NCBI RefSeq assembly: GCF_029873635.1
Contig: NC_080427.1
Span: 74,121,348-74,185,347 of the forward strand
Direction: 5' to 3'
DNA from: Malania oleifera
Taxonomy: Eukaryota > Streptophyta > Magnoliopsida > Santalales > Ximeniaceae
Length of the DNA: 64,000 nt
In this document: piece after piece, positions 22,091-34,630 of the stretch
How positions within the stretch are numbered: the first letter of the stretch is position 1
Layout of the letters: every line of letters starts with the position of its first letter
Position numbers and translations under genes: made by a program
The notes under the pieces: generated by a model
Told to the model about the DNA's origin: nothing
What the model saw: the letters and a program-made list of their open reading frames with translations, nothing else
Database searches by the model: none

Positions 22091-24660
22091 ATATTCATAA
22101 ATTTTTCCCATAAACAATTCATCTTTTTTTTTTTTTCATTTGTTTAATCCACTAGCATAAAAAGGGTAATACAGATTCGTGCGTCAAATTTGACCGTCTT
22201 CCACTGCAATTTTGAATTATGATGGGTGTGGAACTTTTCTTTTTCTTTCTTTTCTCTTTTCTTCTTTTGAATTCTCGTTCAGTTTGTAATTCGAACCTAC
22301 TATGTGTCTTAGAGTCCTGTGATCCTAACACATGATTTTGGTATATGATTATTGACTTAGAGGTATGACCGGTGGATGTGACTATATGCTAATTATAGGA
22401 ATGACTTCGGTATATCTCTGTAACGTTGTGATTTGTTTTAATAGTTCTAATAGTAGTGTTTTCGAACTTAAGATGTATGATCATTAGACTCTTGGTGGTT
22501 ACTCGTATGTGACCGAGGATACTTTGAAGAATGATTTTTGAAGAAACACTAGTTGTGCATCCTCCCTCCCCTGGTATCGTTATGGATATTAAGTGAGCAA
22601 TCTTGGGAAGCATTTAGGGGCAAGCTCTTAATATTCTTGAAAGGTGTCTTGAGCTTCCATGTGGGATTGGGAACCCCACGGATGATTCATTTGGCAATGC
22701 GATTATGTGAGTCTTTGGCCTAGAGGTTTGGTTGTATGTCCTTCTTAGCCATTGACTATACAATTGGACAATATCATCTAAAACCCTAATTGTAATGAGG
22801 AGATGAGAGTCACTCTCAATATTAGTGGAATGTGAGTTATTTCTTTTGTTGTTCATGTCCAAGTTTCTTTGGTGATGACTTCAATTGGTTCAAGGGTTGT
22901 TAGACCGTGAGACATTGCCTCTGGATTAAACATTTGAGTGTTTCCTTAGTTAATGATAACCTATGGTTAGGTTAGACTTGATATTGTTTTGCAGTTGCAC
23001 ATGTGTAAGTTAATGATAAGTATGGTTAGGTTAGACTTGATATTGTTTTGCAGTTGCACATGCGTAACTTTTTGACACTCTAGAAGGATTTTGAGAAGGG
23101 CGATTTTTTGTCATTAAAAACTCCATGTCTGTGACACCAAGGAAAAGGAGTGATCGTTGTGCTACAGTTTCAACAGGAGGAAATAATTTTCCGACTCATC
23201 AAACTCCATTGATTTGCAAATATTTCCCTTTTGTTTTTTCCTTTCAGTTTACTGGCAGAGGGGTCATGAAAAATAAACAATTGCTGTGTAAAACAAATAA
23301 TAATTGTGTGCTTTATTTTATCATTAGTGTTGCTTTTGTAATATTGGGTGTCATTTAGTTTACAAAATTCAAAAATTTTCCATGGAATAACATTATTGAG
23401 AATCTGATAATGGCGTATTTTTGTTGCAATTTGTGTTATAAAATTCTCAAATATGAATTCAAATTATTCATTTCAGTGCTCGGACAATTTGACAGACATT
23501 TCATTGTATGATGATAATGATATTTTAACAACAAATTCCTATTATGAATATAATCCAAATTAAATCATGATCTAAGTTTTATCCGTTGTGTAAAATCTCA
23601 AGATTTAAATCATTACGTTAGAATAATATTATTAGCGGAGACCCTATGCTATGGACGGGGTATATTTCAAAAACTGATCCTATATAAAATTATTATATTA
23701 CATGCCCATATAAAATATTAAAGTTTAATTTTATGTATTAAATTTTAAAATTCAACCGTGTGATAAGATATAGGCATAGTACGGTGTATATTTTAAATCA
23801 TGTCATATAAATACATTAAATTATAAGTTCATAGAAAATTTAAAATTTTAATTTTGTGTTAAACTATAAAATTTAACTATGTAATTAGATACAGCTCCGG
23901 AATTTTTGCTTCATGTGTTTCAACGTTTTCCTTAAGTTTAAATTTGATAAACTTTAGGATCACATTTGGAACTTGTACACGTTAGAGCAATCAAAGAAAA
24001 GCATAAAAATAATCTAATTTTTCATATTTAACTATGAAAGAAGGAGAGTGAGAAAGAAGAAAAAAAAAAAATACCAAATTATTAAATAAAAATTTGATTT
24101 TAAGTATCACTAATATTTGATAGTTTTTCTTAACTTTTACTTATATTAGGACAAAATCTGTTGTATGTAATATTGGTATGAGAGAAAATATGATGGAAAA
24201 TAGGTTTCTCGTTAGACAATTTTGATTTTTAAGCATGTGTAGTATTTGTTTTTTTTTTTTTTTTCCTTAACTTTTAATTGTATTAGAACATGTTTTTATT
24301 TTTAGTAATATTTGGTATAAAGAGAAATATAACGGAAAATAGGTTTTCTTTTTTGATTTTTCTTTCCTTTATCCAAACAAAATCTTTTATCTGAATGGAT
24401 CTTAAGTGTGAGCTGCTTTTTACTAATATCTTTTAAATATTTTGGAAAAGCCTGGTAAAATTTATGATTTAATAAGCTAATTAATAATTTGAAACTAATT
24501 GATAACTATATAATAAATTTATAATTTAATTTTCGCAACAACTATAGATAAATTAATTAATATAATCGAATCATAATTGGATTCAAATTCGTATAATGAA
24601 AAGTAGATGTGTAAATCAATTTGAGTTGACATGATTGTTGTTAAATAATTTGAGGATGAA
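22091..24660. other. Unassigned AT-rich intergenic DNA
   Basis: No coding family seen. It contains a 59-bp tandem duplication (listed separately), homopolymer T runs (22124, 24248) and low-complexity AT DNA from 23400 to 24660. Sequence around 23745-23765 (AAATTTTAAAATTCAACCGTG, GTGATAAGATATAGG) is echoed at 23866-23892, suggesting another old internal duplication. Confidence 0.4.
22948..23066. repeat. 59-bp tandem duplication
   Basis: GGTTAGGTTAGACTTGATAT starts at 22965 and 23024 and continues TGTTTTGCAGTTGCACATG. Each unit is preceded by GTTAATGATAA. The units are almost identical, so the event is recent. Confidence 0.9.
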
Positions 24661-24963
24661 AGGCTATTAATTGCAGGGTCAACCTCTATTAATTGTCGAG
24701 CCGGCTGCCGCTTCTCACTATCTCGCCTGTGAGGTTGTGCCTCATGCGTAAGGGTCCTGAGGCATATAGCCAGTTGCCTGTGACTGTGAGGTCGTGGTCG
24801 TGCCCCGTGCGTCAGGTCATGAGGGTCCTGAGGCACAGAGGCAGTGTGGGTGACTGGGTGAGGCTGAGACTGAGAGTGAGGGAGAATCGAGAGATGAGAG
24901 ATCAACAGCCAATGGCAGCAGGAGATGGGCGCTGGGTAGGTTTAGGGTGCTAGGGTTTTGAGA
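24660..24963. other. GC/CpG-rich island next to LTR insertion
   Basis: Strongly GC-rich against AT-rich surroundings, with repeated TGAGGTCGTG/GTCCTGAGGCA units (GGGTCCTGAGGCATA at 24747, GGGTCCTGAGGCACA at 24823). It ends GTTTAGGGTGCTAGGGTTTTG immediately before the LTR edge at 24964. The ORFs on either strand have no recognisable family. It could be a host gene 5' region or an old element leader cut by the LTR. Confidence 0.35.
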
Positions 24964-25964
24964 TGAAAGGTATACTCCAAGAGGGGCTGAATTTGATTTT
25001 TAAGATTTTAGTTACAAAAACTTTAGTTAAGTATTAGTCTTTTTTTTTTTTAATTAATTTGTTACAATCACACAAACACAATAATTCTAATCAGCGACCG
25101 TACTGTACCAATCGGGAGTCCTAGGTATATATGAATGTAAATATAAGATAACAATTCAAATCCAAATTTTAATACTTCAATAGATAAGAAAATTTCAGAA
25201 TCAGATTTTCTTTTCAACAATGAGAAATGATAATCTCAAGATACAATATCAATAAGTCAATCTGAATTATCTTGCAATGTTTTCCTCAATAAGATAATCA
25301 CTCACACAAGCTTTACCTCAGTTGTTATATTCTGAAACTCAGTAATTAAATCTAAGCTGAATTTTCAATCCAACAACCAATAAAGTTCCTTGATTCAAAT
25401 GTAATCAAAATCAGTATTCCAGCAGATTCCTAATATCCAGCAAATTCTCAACAATTAAGTAAGCATACACACAGTTTATATACTTTCAAGAATGTAAAAA
25501 GATTAAGGAAAGAATAGTTGAACACCAGATTTTTTACAAGGTTCAGCCAGTGACCTACATCCTTACCTCAAGCAGCACGCTGTGAGGATTTCCTTTCAAC
25601 TTCGTTACCAGGTGAAGCAATCTTTTCTCCGTTCAAGGTGTAGATCCCTCTCTAACGAGAACAACCCTCTCGCTAGGCAACGATTCAACAATCCTGAACC
25701 GTCAAAAACAAAAACAAGGAACAAACTTTGTTTGTACAATGAAATACTCTCAAAGAGCAAATTTCTACAATGCTATAATCAATATACTTTAATAAAAAAA
25801 AAACAATAAAGAAGTTGAAGCTCAAGATTGTATCACTAGTATTCTAATTAAAGATTATGGATTTCGAGAGTTTGAATTAGAAATTCGTGTGAAATTTCAG
25901 CGAGAACACAACAACACTTTCAGAATAGTTTTTAGCAGTATAGATCAAAATTTTGAATTGTATG
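24964..25964 (-). mobile_element. SIRE-like LTR S4, partial
   Basis: The left edge TGAAAGGTATACTCC-AAGAGGGGCTGAATTTG is the inverted LTR 3' end (CTCTTGG...CTTTCA). The inverted accession motif TTCAGCCAGTGACCTACATCC-TTACCTC lies at about 25547-25570, at the expected distance. The LTR stops where LTR S3 begins at 25965 and does not resume after S3, so its 5' half is lost. Confidence 0.65.
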
Positions 25965-27640
25965 TGAAATTAGAATAACTTTCCCAAGAGGGGGCGTGAA
26001 TTGAATTATTTAAAAATTTAACCTCTTTTCAACTTCTTACTTGTTTTAATACAACAACAAGAAAGTAAATCAATCAGCTTATGATCACACCACAAAGTAC
26101 TAAAAAATTAAAAACACAATACAACCAACCAAAATATGAAAATCAATCAATCATTCAAGAATGTTATGATTTTGGTAGCAGCCCTGTAGTTGTTTGCAAA
26201 TCTTTCTTTGAATGGAATTTTATTCCTCTTCTCTTAATCAAGATTTCCGCAAATTAACCAACGTATTCCCTTGTGGGTTTTCGCAAACGGTTAACTAAAA
26301 CGTACTTTCTAAAAATCAAGAGTCTTATTTGAATTTTGATTTTAAGCCCTGCAACCTGTACTTAGCATACACAAGAATATATGGTGCAGAAAGTAAAAAG
26401 AGTAAGGAAGGGAGAAGAACACCGAGATTTTACGAGTTCGGCTTATCCACAACCTATGTCCTTGCCTTTGGCAAACTACTAAAAGATTCCACTAGCTTAG
26501 TTCCTTTACCGGGCAGAACAACACCTTTTACAACCACTCTTTCAAGTAGACTAGAGCCCACCTCTCCAAACAATATTCCATTGTTCAGTCAATGATCCAA
26601 CAAGCCTGAAATCATCCAATAACTACAAGAGAAACAACAAGTAGATGTGATCAAAGAGTGCTCACACACATAGTTGATTAGTACAATTCAAATCTATATA
26701 CTTCAGAATTTAAATATCAAAGATTGAACTACAATTTGAAGCTCAAGATTAGAATTCATCAAGTCCCATTTTCTCCAGATGAGAAATCAGTATGTAGAAC
26801 TCAGGGATTGATGATCAACACTTTCAAAATGTTAGCACTTTCAGATTGCAAGTGGTTGAGCAAGTAGTGACTTTGAATGCAAGAGAGCTTAGAGCAGATT
26901 TTTCAATTCTTGGTGTTATTCAATTTGTAAAATCATGTATTTATTGGCCAATAAAGTTAGTTTCGTGCTACCCAAGATTACTTGGAGTGTTTCCCAAGTT
27001 TTAGGAAAATTTGGAGCACAAGAAACCAATTTTAAAACATTTAAAATATTTTTAAAAAATTGACCATTAACAGTGTTTAGACGACTGAACCTTCGGGGTC
27101 AGTCTTCTGAAGTTCCTTACAGCTTTGAAAATCTTGAACTGGACACAGGGTCAGACGTTTGACGTTGGATTCAGACTTCTAAAGTTTCGGGTTCAGACGA
27201 CTGAAGTCAGGGTTCAGTCTTCTGATGTGCTTCTACCTGTTTCTGTGTTTCACCAATAAATCTTCTAACGACTAAACATAATCTTCGGTCTTCTGAAGTA
27301 ATTCTTCAGAAGATTGAGCTTAAATTTCAATCTTTTGAAGTTGACTCTTCAGTCTTCTAGGCAGTGACTTCAGTCTTCTGAACTTTGCATTTTCTTGGTT
27401 TTTATTTTTTTTATTTTTTTATTTTAGTTTCAAAAATTTGTTTTGCTCTCTTTCTTTAATCTTTCATAAAACATTTTCCAGATTTTTAAAATAAGTCTCT
27501 AAGTCCACGTATTTCCCCTAAAGAGCTTCAATTGATATTTCAATAGATATTCAACTTTGAAGTACTTATATTGCTCATCCTAAAACCTTATACTCTAAGC
27601 TTAAATTTTCCATGACGCGGTCACTTAAAAATCCCTTGGA
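25965..27640 (-). mobile_element. SIRE-like LTR S3, 5'-truncated
   Basis: The left edge TGAAATTAGAATAACTTTCC-CAAGAGGGGGCGTGAATT closely matches the LTR edge at 57924 (TGAAATAAGGATAACTTTCC). It shares GTTCGGCTTATCCACAACC-TATGTCCTTGCC (26433), AAGGATTC/AAAGATTCCACTAG and CTCTCCAAACAATATTCC (26564) with the 57.9-59.6 kb LTR, so the two are one family. Near the right end, GAGCTTCAATTGATATTTC (27523) matches 59340. It ends about 250 bases short of the family 5' terminus where copia DNA begins, so it is truncated. Confidence 0.75.
27060..27375 (-). repeat. TTCAGTCTTCTGAAG motif array in LTR S3
   Basis: At least ten imperfect copies: AGACGACTGAACC, GGTCAGTCTTCTGAAG, TTCAGACGACTGAAG, GTTCAGTCTTCTGATG, TTCGGTCTTCTGAAG, TTCAGAAGATTGAGC, TTCAGTCTTCTAGG, TTCAGTCTTCTGAAC. 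Many are inverted-repeat shaped (TTCAG...CTGAA), so transcripts could form hairpins. Confidence 0.75.
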
Positions 27641-28437
27641 CTTTAGAAGAAAAAAAGAAATAGGTGCCGAAAAACTATAGCAGTAATAAGCATGTGGTGC
27701 AGGTGGAGTTAGAGACTCAAGGTGGAGATAACAATGTGTAGAACACAATGAGTTCTAGCTTGGGACACCAACAACATCGCAATATAACTAGAGACAGACC
27801 CCAAATGCACTATCAAGCCACTGCCCAAGTATAGATTTGATGATTCAGTGTCTTATGCACTTGTAACGAGTAAGGATCCTATTGCTTTTCAAGAGGTGGT
27901 GCACAGCCAAGAGAAAAGTATATGGATGGGTTCTACGGTGGTGGATATGGAATCACTACATAAGAACCAAACGTGGGAGTTGGTGGAGCTTCCAGTGAGC
28001 AAGAGGATGATAGGATGCAAGTGGGTGTATGGAAAGAAAGAAGCGATATCAGAAAAGGAATGAGAGAAAAGACTCGGTTAGTAACAAAGGGTTACTCACT
28101 GAGGAAAGGAGTTGATTATAATGAGATCTTCTTCCCTGTGGTCAGACACGCTTCCATCAAGGTAGTGTTGGGATTGGCGGCGCATTTTGACATGCATTTG
28201 GAGCAGATGGACGTAAAGACAACGTTCCTCTAAGGTAATTTCGAGGAGTTAATTTACATGGTATAACCAGAAGGGTTTAGTCAACCTAGGTAGGAGCACT
28301 TGGTTTGTAAACTAAAAAAATCACTTTATAGACTGAAGCAGTCTCCAAGGCAGTGGTACAAACGCTTTGACTCCTACATGATCCGAATTAGGTACAGGAG
28401 GTGTGAGTATGATTGCCACATATATGTGGGGAGTTAT
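27640..28437 (+). pseudogene. Copia-B pol, segment 1 (linker and N-terminal RT)
   Basis: 27848 onward reads MSYALVTSKDPIAFQ, WMGSTVVDMESLHKNQTWEL, RMIGCKWVYGKKE. After a frameshift: TRLVTKGYSLRKGVDYNEIF, ASIKVVLGLAAHFDMHLEQM and DVKTTFL (about 28215), then LKKSLYRLKQSPRQWYKRF (28308) and CEYDCHIYVGSY. This is Ty1/copia RT of Tork-like type. The frame is cut at 28437 by a solo LTR and resumes at 30427. This is the oldest resident element of the nested stack on the right. Confidence 0.9.
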
Positions 28438-29094
28438 TGTCCTTACAAGGCTTAGAATTTTATTTTTGATGATAACAAATCAAAGGAACTTAACATGTTT
28501 TGTTAAGATAAGTTTTAGGGCTCAAAAGCTTTTATAAAGAGATCAAGCTTAAAAGTTCTTATAAAAGATCAAGTTCCTAAAAGATCAAGCTCAAGTGGTT
28601 AAAGAAGATCACATATGCTTAGAGACATGGCTCATAATAAAGCAAAAGTCAATTGAAGGAAGAAGCTCAAGAGATATACAAAGAATGGAAGTCAATAAAT
28701 GAAGACTTAGTGATTAGAAAGTTCAAAATTTTAAGAAGTCTCATGTAAGTACTTCAAACGATATCAATATAGATGCATAAAGCTCTTAGTTTAATTACTT
28801 GGACCTAGATACCTTTTAAAATACTTGGAAAATATTTTTATAAGGTCAAAAGTTATTTCAAAAAAGTTAAAATTAATTTTTGGAATGAAAAGCACTAAAA
28901 CGGGATTCTCCAAATTCTTATTTTTTTCTATATCTATATTGATGTGCAATTTTCTCTATCAATGGTTTCTTATCTTAAAAGTGTTCAACATGAAAGTTGT
29001 GGGATTTTCTATTAACTCTCTGTTGATATCAAGAACGTCCAATTTGGAGTTGTATAAAAAACGTTATGACCAAAATACAAAAGGGTGGTCAAAG

Positions 29095-29270
29095 CTGACA
29101 GCTCAGGTGACGACTGTGCATGCACAACCGACTAATCAACAGACATAATAGGCACAATCGACCGACCCTATGAGTACAAGCGACTGAACCTGTACTAACT
29201 TCAAAAATATGCTGATTTAAAAGGCACACATGACTGACCTTTGGGTACAAGCGACTAACCTTTGTAAATT
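29095..29270 (+). repeat. ACAAGCGACTGA motif array in LTR S5
   Basis: Six or so copies: GTGACGACTGTGC, CACAACCGACTAATC, CACAATCGACCGACC, TACAAGCGACTGAACC, CACACATGACTGACC, TACAAGCGACTAACC. The core CGACTGA is shared with the arrays of the other SIRE-like LTRs; the flanks differ. Confidence 0.65.
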
Positions 29271-29999
29271 TAAATTTAAAACAACGTGGGAAACTTTCCA
29301 AAAGTGATTTCTTGGCCCCCAAACAAAGTGAAAACTTGGGAAGTACTTAAAGTAACTTGGGGAATACGTTTATACACTTTTTAACTCTATAAATACAAGT
29401 GAATTCCAATAATTAAACACCAACAACAATCAGAAAATCAGTTTATACTCTTACATTCAAAAGCTCTATTATTGAAAAACGTTTTTCTAAAGTTTTGCTA
29501 TGTTCTTGCTGATACTACTCACAATTCTTGTCCTCTACTTGAAATTTTAAATCTAAGAAAGAACCCGGTGATAATCATCTAAGCTTCATCTTTCTATATT
29601 GATATTTGATGAAAGTATATTGTGATATATTGTACCAATCAGCTTTTTTGAGAGTGTGGTACATAAAATTTTCTCTTGTTATTTTTGACGATTCAGGATT
29701 GATTGAATTGTTGGCTAACCGAGTGTTGGGTATCGCTTGGAGACGAGGGCTACATCCTACTTGAAGGAGTGTGTAAATGGTTTGCTCTGCCTAGTTAAAG
29801 GAGTGGTATAATGAAATCCTTGGGTGGTTTACCTGAGGCGAGGACGTAGGCGGGTGTAGCCGAACTTTGTAAAATCTCGATGTCTTTCTCTTCCCTAAAT
29901 CTCTTTAATTTTCTACATATATAAATTGCTTGGATGCTTACTTAATTGCTAGAATTTAATTTATTATGGGGAATTGCGGAAACCTTAAAGGGAGTGCGT

Positions 30000-30110
30000 T
30001 GATTGATAAATATCAAAGTTTGTAGAAACCTTAAAGGAAGTACGTTGATTGATAAATATCAAAGTTTCTAGAAACCTTAAAGTAATATGTTGATTGATAA
30101 ATATCAAAGC
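30000..30110. repeat. About 50-bp direct repeat, three units, in LTR S5
   Basis: GTTGATTGATAAATATCAAAG occurs at about 29999, 30044 and 30090, each preceded by AACCTTAAAG(G)..GT. It lies in the 3' half of the solo LTR. Confidence 0.85.
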
Positions 30111-30426
30111 TCATTAAACTTATTGATTGAGTTCAAGTAGCTTATTTGATATCAAAATCTGAATTTTGGAAGCTTGCTGAAATTTCTATTTTGTTTCATA
30201 TTGTGAAATCAAGCTTACCTTGTTGATTGGATTGACATATTCAAAAGGATTGTTGGTTGGACTTGTGAGGTTGCAAATCAAAATCATTGTAATTGTGTAA
30301 TTGTTGAATATTAATTTGTTGGGTTAACTCTTAACTAAAGAAACTTGTAAAACAATGAGGCTTCAAAGAAAATTTTAAAAACCCAATTCACCCCCCCCCC
30401 CTCTTGGGAATACACCTTACTTTTCA

Positions 30427-30998
30427 GTAATCTTGATCATTCACTCATTTTTCTGTTGCTTTATGTTGATGACATGCTAATTGCTGCGAAGAATATGATT
30501 GATGTAAATCAGTTGAAAACTTTGTTGAATAAAGAGTTTGACATGAAAGATTTGGGTGCATCCAAGAAGATTCTTGGGATGGAGATTCACAAGGACAGAG
30601 TTGCAGAGAGATTATGGTTATCTCAGGGTAGCTATATGGAGAAGGTGTTTTAGAGGTTCAATATGGTTAATGCAAAACTGGTGAGTACACCGTTAGCGAA
30701 TCATTTTAGGTTGTCTACCGCTCAGTGCCCAAAGACAGACGATGACGTTCGTGACATGTCAAAGGTCCCTTATGCCAGCACAGTGAAGTGTTTAATGTAT
30801 GCTATGGTTTGTACGACACCAAATCTAGCACAAGCTGTTAGTGTGGTAAGAAAGTTCTTTTTGAATCCAAGTCAACAACATTGGGATGCAATCAAGTGGA
30901 TATTTAGATACTTGAGGGGTACTACAAACTATGACATTATGTTCAGAAGAAAACAAGGTAATCCTTCAGCGGTAGGATATGAGGATACTAACTATGCA
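30427..30998 (+). pseudogene. Copia-B pol, segment 2 (catalytic RT to RNase H start)
   Basis: Reads LIFLLLYVDDMLIAAKN with the intact YVDD box (30460-30490), FDMKDLGASKKILGMEIHKD, then a stop near 30651. It continues SKVPYASTVKCLMYAMVCTT, NPSQQHWDAIKWIFRYLRGT (30868) and AVGYEDTNYA, the RNase H entry. It is cut at 30998, within the RNase H ADYAGD box, by the chromovirus and continues at 50787. Confidence 0.92.
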
Positions 30999-32781
30999 TG
31001 TCATACCTCGAACCCGAAAATGGGACCCAACGGTGAAAATGTAATCTAACCTGTCCCTATATCATATAATCATCCAAGATATAGTACAATGTATGAGGGT
31101 CCAACCCCGTGGGGTTACCAGGCACCTTATACACATCCAAAGACATGCAACGGAAATAAGGCCTTTCTACACAAACATGGTACCACACTAGAGTCTATAC
31201 AAAAGTAGAAACAAGGCTTTATCATACAACATACAATCGGGTAACCAATATATCTTAAAACGGCAACCCAGAAAACACAAGTCCTAGCACTTACCCAAGC
31301 GCTACCCATAGTACACCGACCACTACGCTCCTAACACAAGAACGCTAGTTCCAATTACTCAAAGGATATGAAAAATATGTACGTACAGCAGGGGTGAGAC
31401 ACCTCTTAGTAAGGAAGAATGCAAGTTATATCGGTGTTTGGCATTTGAGTGTTATCATGACGTAACACATATACAGTTAAATGAAGTTCTAGTACTAATT
31501 ACACAACAGTGCATACACGCTCACACACATAATAAAGCAATCCCGGTGTCGTCACACCCTTCAGCCTGAAGCCGGCTCGTGATAATCCGACATTGGCTCA
31601 TAGCCAACTCGTGAGACACGGCGCCACTGGCACATGACTAGTCCTAGACTCTCATGGCATCGTATCGGTGCTAAACTGGTGGATCCACACCCTTCGATGA
31701 TCAGCCGGTAAGGCTCACGCCCTCGGATGTAGAGCTGGACACTCTTGCCAAACATGACCAGCAATTTCATATGCTCTTGGATATAGAACCGGATACTCTT
31801 AGTACCTGAAACAAATTCGGAACTCCGTTCCTACTCACATTTCAACCAAACACAACATAAACATGCTTGCTCATATAACCAAACAACCACACCTATTTGG
31901 TAATCTAAAATCATGATTTTCCAAACATATACAGTTTAAACAAGTCAAGGCATGACTATCTGTATAACACAGCATAAATCAACATATACATTTGGTTATC
32001 AACAAAACTAGGGATGCAGCCTGTCTCCTCCTTTTTCCCAAAACTGTAATCATGAAAAACTCATAGTTTTCCCTTGTTAGATCCCCCCAAATGAGTAACC
32101 AAAACACACACAGGACCGTGAACCACAATTCTACCGAGTCCGATTTCGAAAATAACCGACATAAACAAATTCCCTTTACCTTTCCCCCCAAATGGCAAAT
32201 CCCGAACTCTAAGGTCCCTAAACAGCGAACCGAGTTCCAAAACCTACAACCAACAATACATAATATACTCATGACTCCGTTCTCTACGAAACTATCGAAT
32301 CAGAATTGAAAACCGAGCCTTATCTCGATTTTACGCCAAAACCCGAAAATGGCCGAACTGAAAATCCGATCCGTAGAACTTGTAGAGAATCCTTCCACAA
32401 TCCTCATGGTAACCTCGGATCGTTGAATCAAACAATGAACGGCGAAGAAATCTAGAGAGAGAGAGAGTGTATGGCAAGTTTCTAAAGAGATAGAGAGAGG
32501 ATATTTAGATTTCTTAGATGAGAAGTAATGGAAATTCCTTTTTATAGCCCTTGACCCGGTCGCCTTCATCGATGAAATAGCATCCTCGTCGACGAGCCTG
32601 AGATTCCTGATTTTCCAAAATCTCTCAGCTTCTCCCCGTCGACGAGCCTCTGAACTTCGTGGACCAACAAAACAAAGCCTACGATGATGAAATTTGGCTT
32701 TGTTGACAAAGCCTGCTCAAATTCCAATTTTACCCTTCTCTTTATTATTTAAACCCACATATCACGGTTCGGGTCCTTATA
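30999..32781 (-). repeat. 3' LTR of the chromovirus
   Basis: 1783 bp, aligned along its length with 48966-50786. On the element strand it starts TATAAGGACCCGAACC (TG expected) and ends CGAGGTATGACA. It lacks about 40 bases of U3 that the 5' LTR has, one of the TCGTC repeat blocks. Confidence 0.93.
32565..32705 (-). repeat. TCGTCGACGA palindrome array in the chromovirus 3' LTR U3
   Basis: Copies include CCTTCATCGATGAAATAG, CTCGTCGACGAGCCTGAG, CCCGTCGACGAGCCTC and CGATGATGAAA. It is the shorter form of the array at 50519-50722. Confidence 0.8.
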
Positions 32782-32795
32782 GTCTCCCCTTTTTA
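32782..32795 (-). other. Polypurine tract of the chromovirus
   Basis: The minus strand reads TAAAAAGGGGAGAC directly upstream of the 3' LTR. Confidence 0.88.
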
Positions 32796-32915
32796 CAAAA
32801 ATTTCATCCTCGAAATTTGTCATCTCTCCTCCATAACTCATTCATAAACCAAAATATACACTCGACTTTAACAAAGAAAACAGGTGACTACTACAACGCA
32901 GCCCCATCATAACAC

Positions 32916-33751
32916 TGACTCACTCGAAAAATGAGCAGCTCAAGAGCTATCCCAAGTATAAGAGTTCTGTCATGTAATACTAAGCCCAAGGGCTAGATCG
33001 TCTCCTCAGGGAATGCGTTTAATCTCAAAATTTTACTTTCTTCCAATCGAAATTAAAAAAGTACTGAACTCAGTTCAGATTCAGGTTTTCAAGATTGTGG
33101 AGATTTAAATGAAAACACAAATTAAAGTCCTAAAACTATCACGCACGAAATTAAATAACAATAATGAAAACCCTAGTCTACTTAAGGAAACACTAGATCA
33201 TACTAACTAAAAATGGAAACTTTAAACATGGAATTAAAATAACAATAATGAAAACCCTAGTCTACTTAAGGAAATACTGAGACATGCATTAATTAAAAAT
33301 GGCAACCTAGAACATGGAATTAAAAACACACAATGGAAACTAAACTAGACACATACTAAAAAAAAACCGAACCTACTAAAAATCGAACCTTTAGCACAAT
33401 TAAGAGATCAAATCAAGACTCATAATTTAAATGCAAACATGAATTCAACGAAAATTTAAAAAACGTAAACAATAATGGAACACAATAAAAACACAACCTT
33501 TACTAATCATAGACCCTAACTAAATCGAATTTTGACAAAAAAAAATATCTAAATTTAATTAAGAATGCTAAATTAAAATAACTATCAATTAGATAAACAA
33601 AGAGATTAATTTAACAATAATGAAATACCCAACATTACTCAACTTAAACAAAAAGAAAGAAAACTCCAATAACATTAAAAAAAAAAAAAAACTAAACTTT
33701 CTTGAATATTCCAAAATTCAAAGAAAAGTAAATAAAAGAAAGAAAGAAAGG

Positions 33752-33798
<47 letters not shown>

Positions 33799-34618
33799 AT
33801 CCATGGAGCCATGGCAGCAGCTGCGGCTGTGTGTGGGTTGGTTCGCGGCTGTGGCATGGAGTAAGGAACAGCGGAAGAGTGGCTCACGGATCTGCTGGTG
33901 CTGTTGGCGGCCGCCGGAGAGAACAACAAAGTGCAGCAGGAGCTTTTTGTGCTGCGGTAACAATGGGCAAAAGAGGTTTAAGCGAGAGAGAGAGGGATAA
34001 AGGGAAGGAGAATAGAGAATAGAGAAAAGAGAAAGAGAGCAAAGCAGAATTTAAAAGAACAAAAAAAAAAAAAAAAAAACTAACTAAAGAAGAAGAAGAA
34101 GAAGAAGAAGGAGAAGAGGAGAATGGGGAGCCCTGGGGGCTGCCTACGCAGGAAGAGGAAGAGAAGGGTTAAATAGGATAGGGGGAAAGCCCTAGATTCG
34201 GATAGGAGACCCGACCCGGCAACTTGACCCAATTGGAGTTGACCCGAATTGCTATATTTTTTCATTTTTTTCATTCTCTGTTCATCGCAAATATGAATCT
34301 TCTGGAGCCCATATCTTACAAAACTCAAAACATAAAAGTTGTAGATAATCTTTTCCTATTTCTTTAGAAATTCGAATCGTTTTGATCAGAGCTCAGACAA
34401 AAAAGTTATGCATGAAATACGAACAGGTATCGGTTTTGGTTCCCGGGAATTTTTCTGCGACAAAAAAATACCAAAACTTCATAAATAGTGCAATAAAGTT
34501 CAAGAATGATGATTTTGACACTTTATTAAAATATTGGATAATTTTGGACATTTAATTAAAAATATAAACCGTAAAGCCCGGGTTAAACATCCAATTACGC
34601 AGTTTCGACGCGTAATCA
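32916..34618 (-). repeat. 3' LTR of the gag-only element
   Basis: 1703 bp. It contains a (GA)n tract (33756-33794), an A-run near 34061 and (GAA)n near 34087-34113. The Lys/Arg- and Ser/Leu-rich ORFs crossing these tracts on both strands are simple-repeat products. Confidence 0.93.
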
Positions 34619-34630
34619 CACCCCCCAACT
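34619..34630 (-). other. Polypurine tract of the gag-only element
   Basis: The minus strand reads AGTTGGGGGGTG immediately before the 3' LTR. A second, similar block, GTTGGGGGGGGATG, lies at about 36137-36150 just upstream of the interior non-coding half, as an internal PPT-like site. Confidence 0.8.

Larger units (their letters stand above)
28438..30426 (+). mobile_element. SIRE-like solo LTR S5 inserted in copia-B RT
   Basis: Starts TGTCCTTACAAGGCTTAG-AATT, followed by TTTTGATGATAACAAATCA, matching the terminus at 59635 in inverse orientation. Ends with a poly-C tract, CTCTTGGGAATACACC and TTACTTTTCA. The flanks GTTAT (28433-28437) and GTAAT (30427-30431) are a TSD with one mismatch, and the copia RT resumes exactly after it. 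The 1989-bp length, lack of PBS/PPT or internal DNA, and TSD show a solo LTR formed by LTR-LTR recombination. The GAGGCGAGGACGTAGGCG signature is at 29834. Bases 29985-30110 hold a triplicated AACCTTAAAG..TTGATTGATAAATATCAAAG unit. Confidence 0.88.

Noticed and set aside
33620..34000. 126-codon plus-strand ORF starting MKYPTLLN, nearly repeated at 38845-39225
   Set aside because: It lies inside the LTRs of the gag-only element, is driven by A-runs, (GA)n and GAAAG tracts, and opens on both strands. A simple-repeat artefact duplicated with the LTR.
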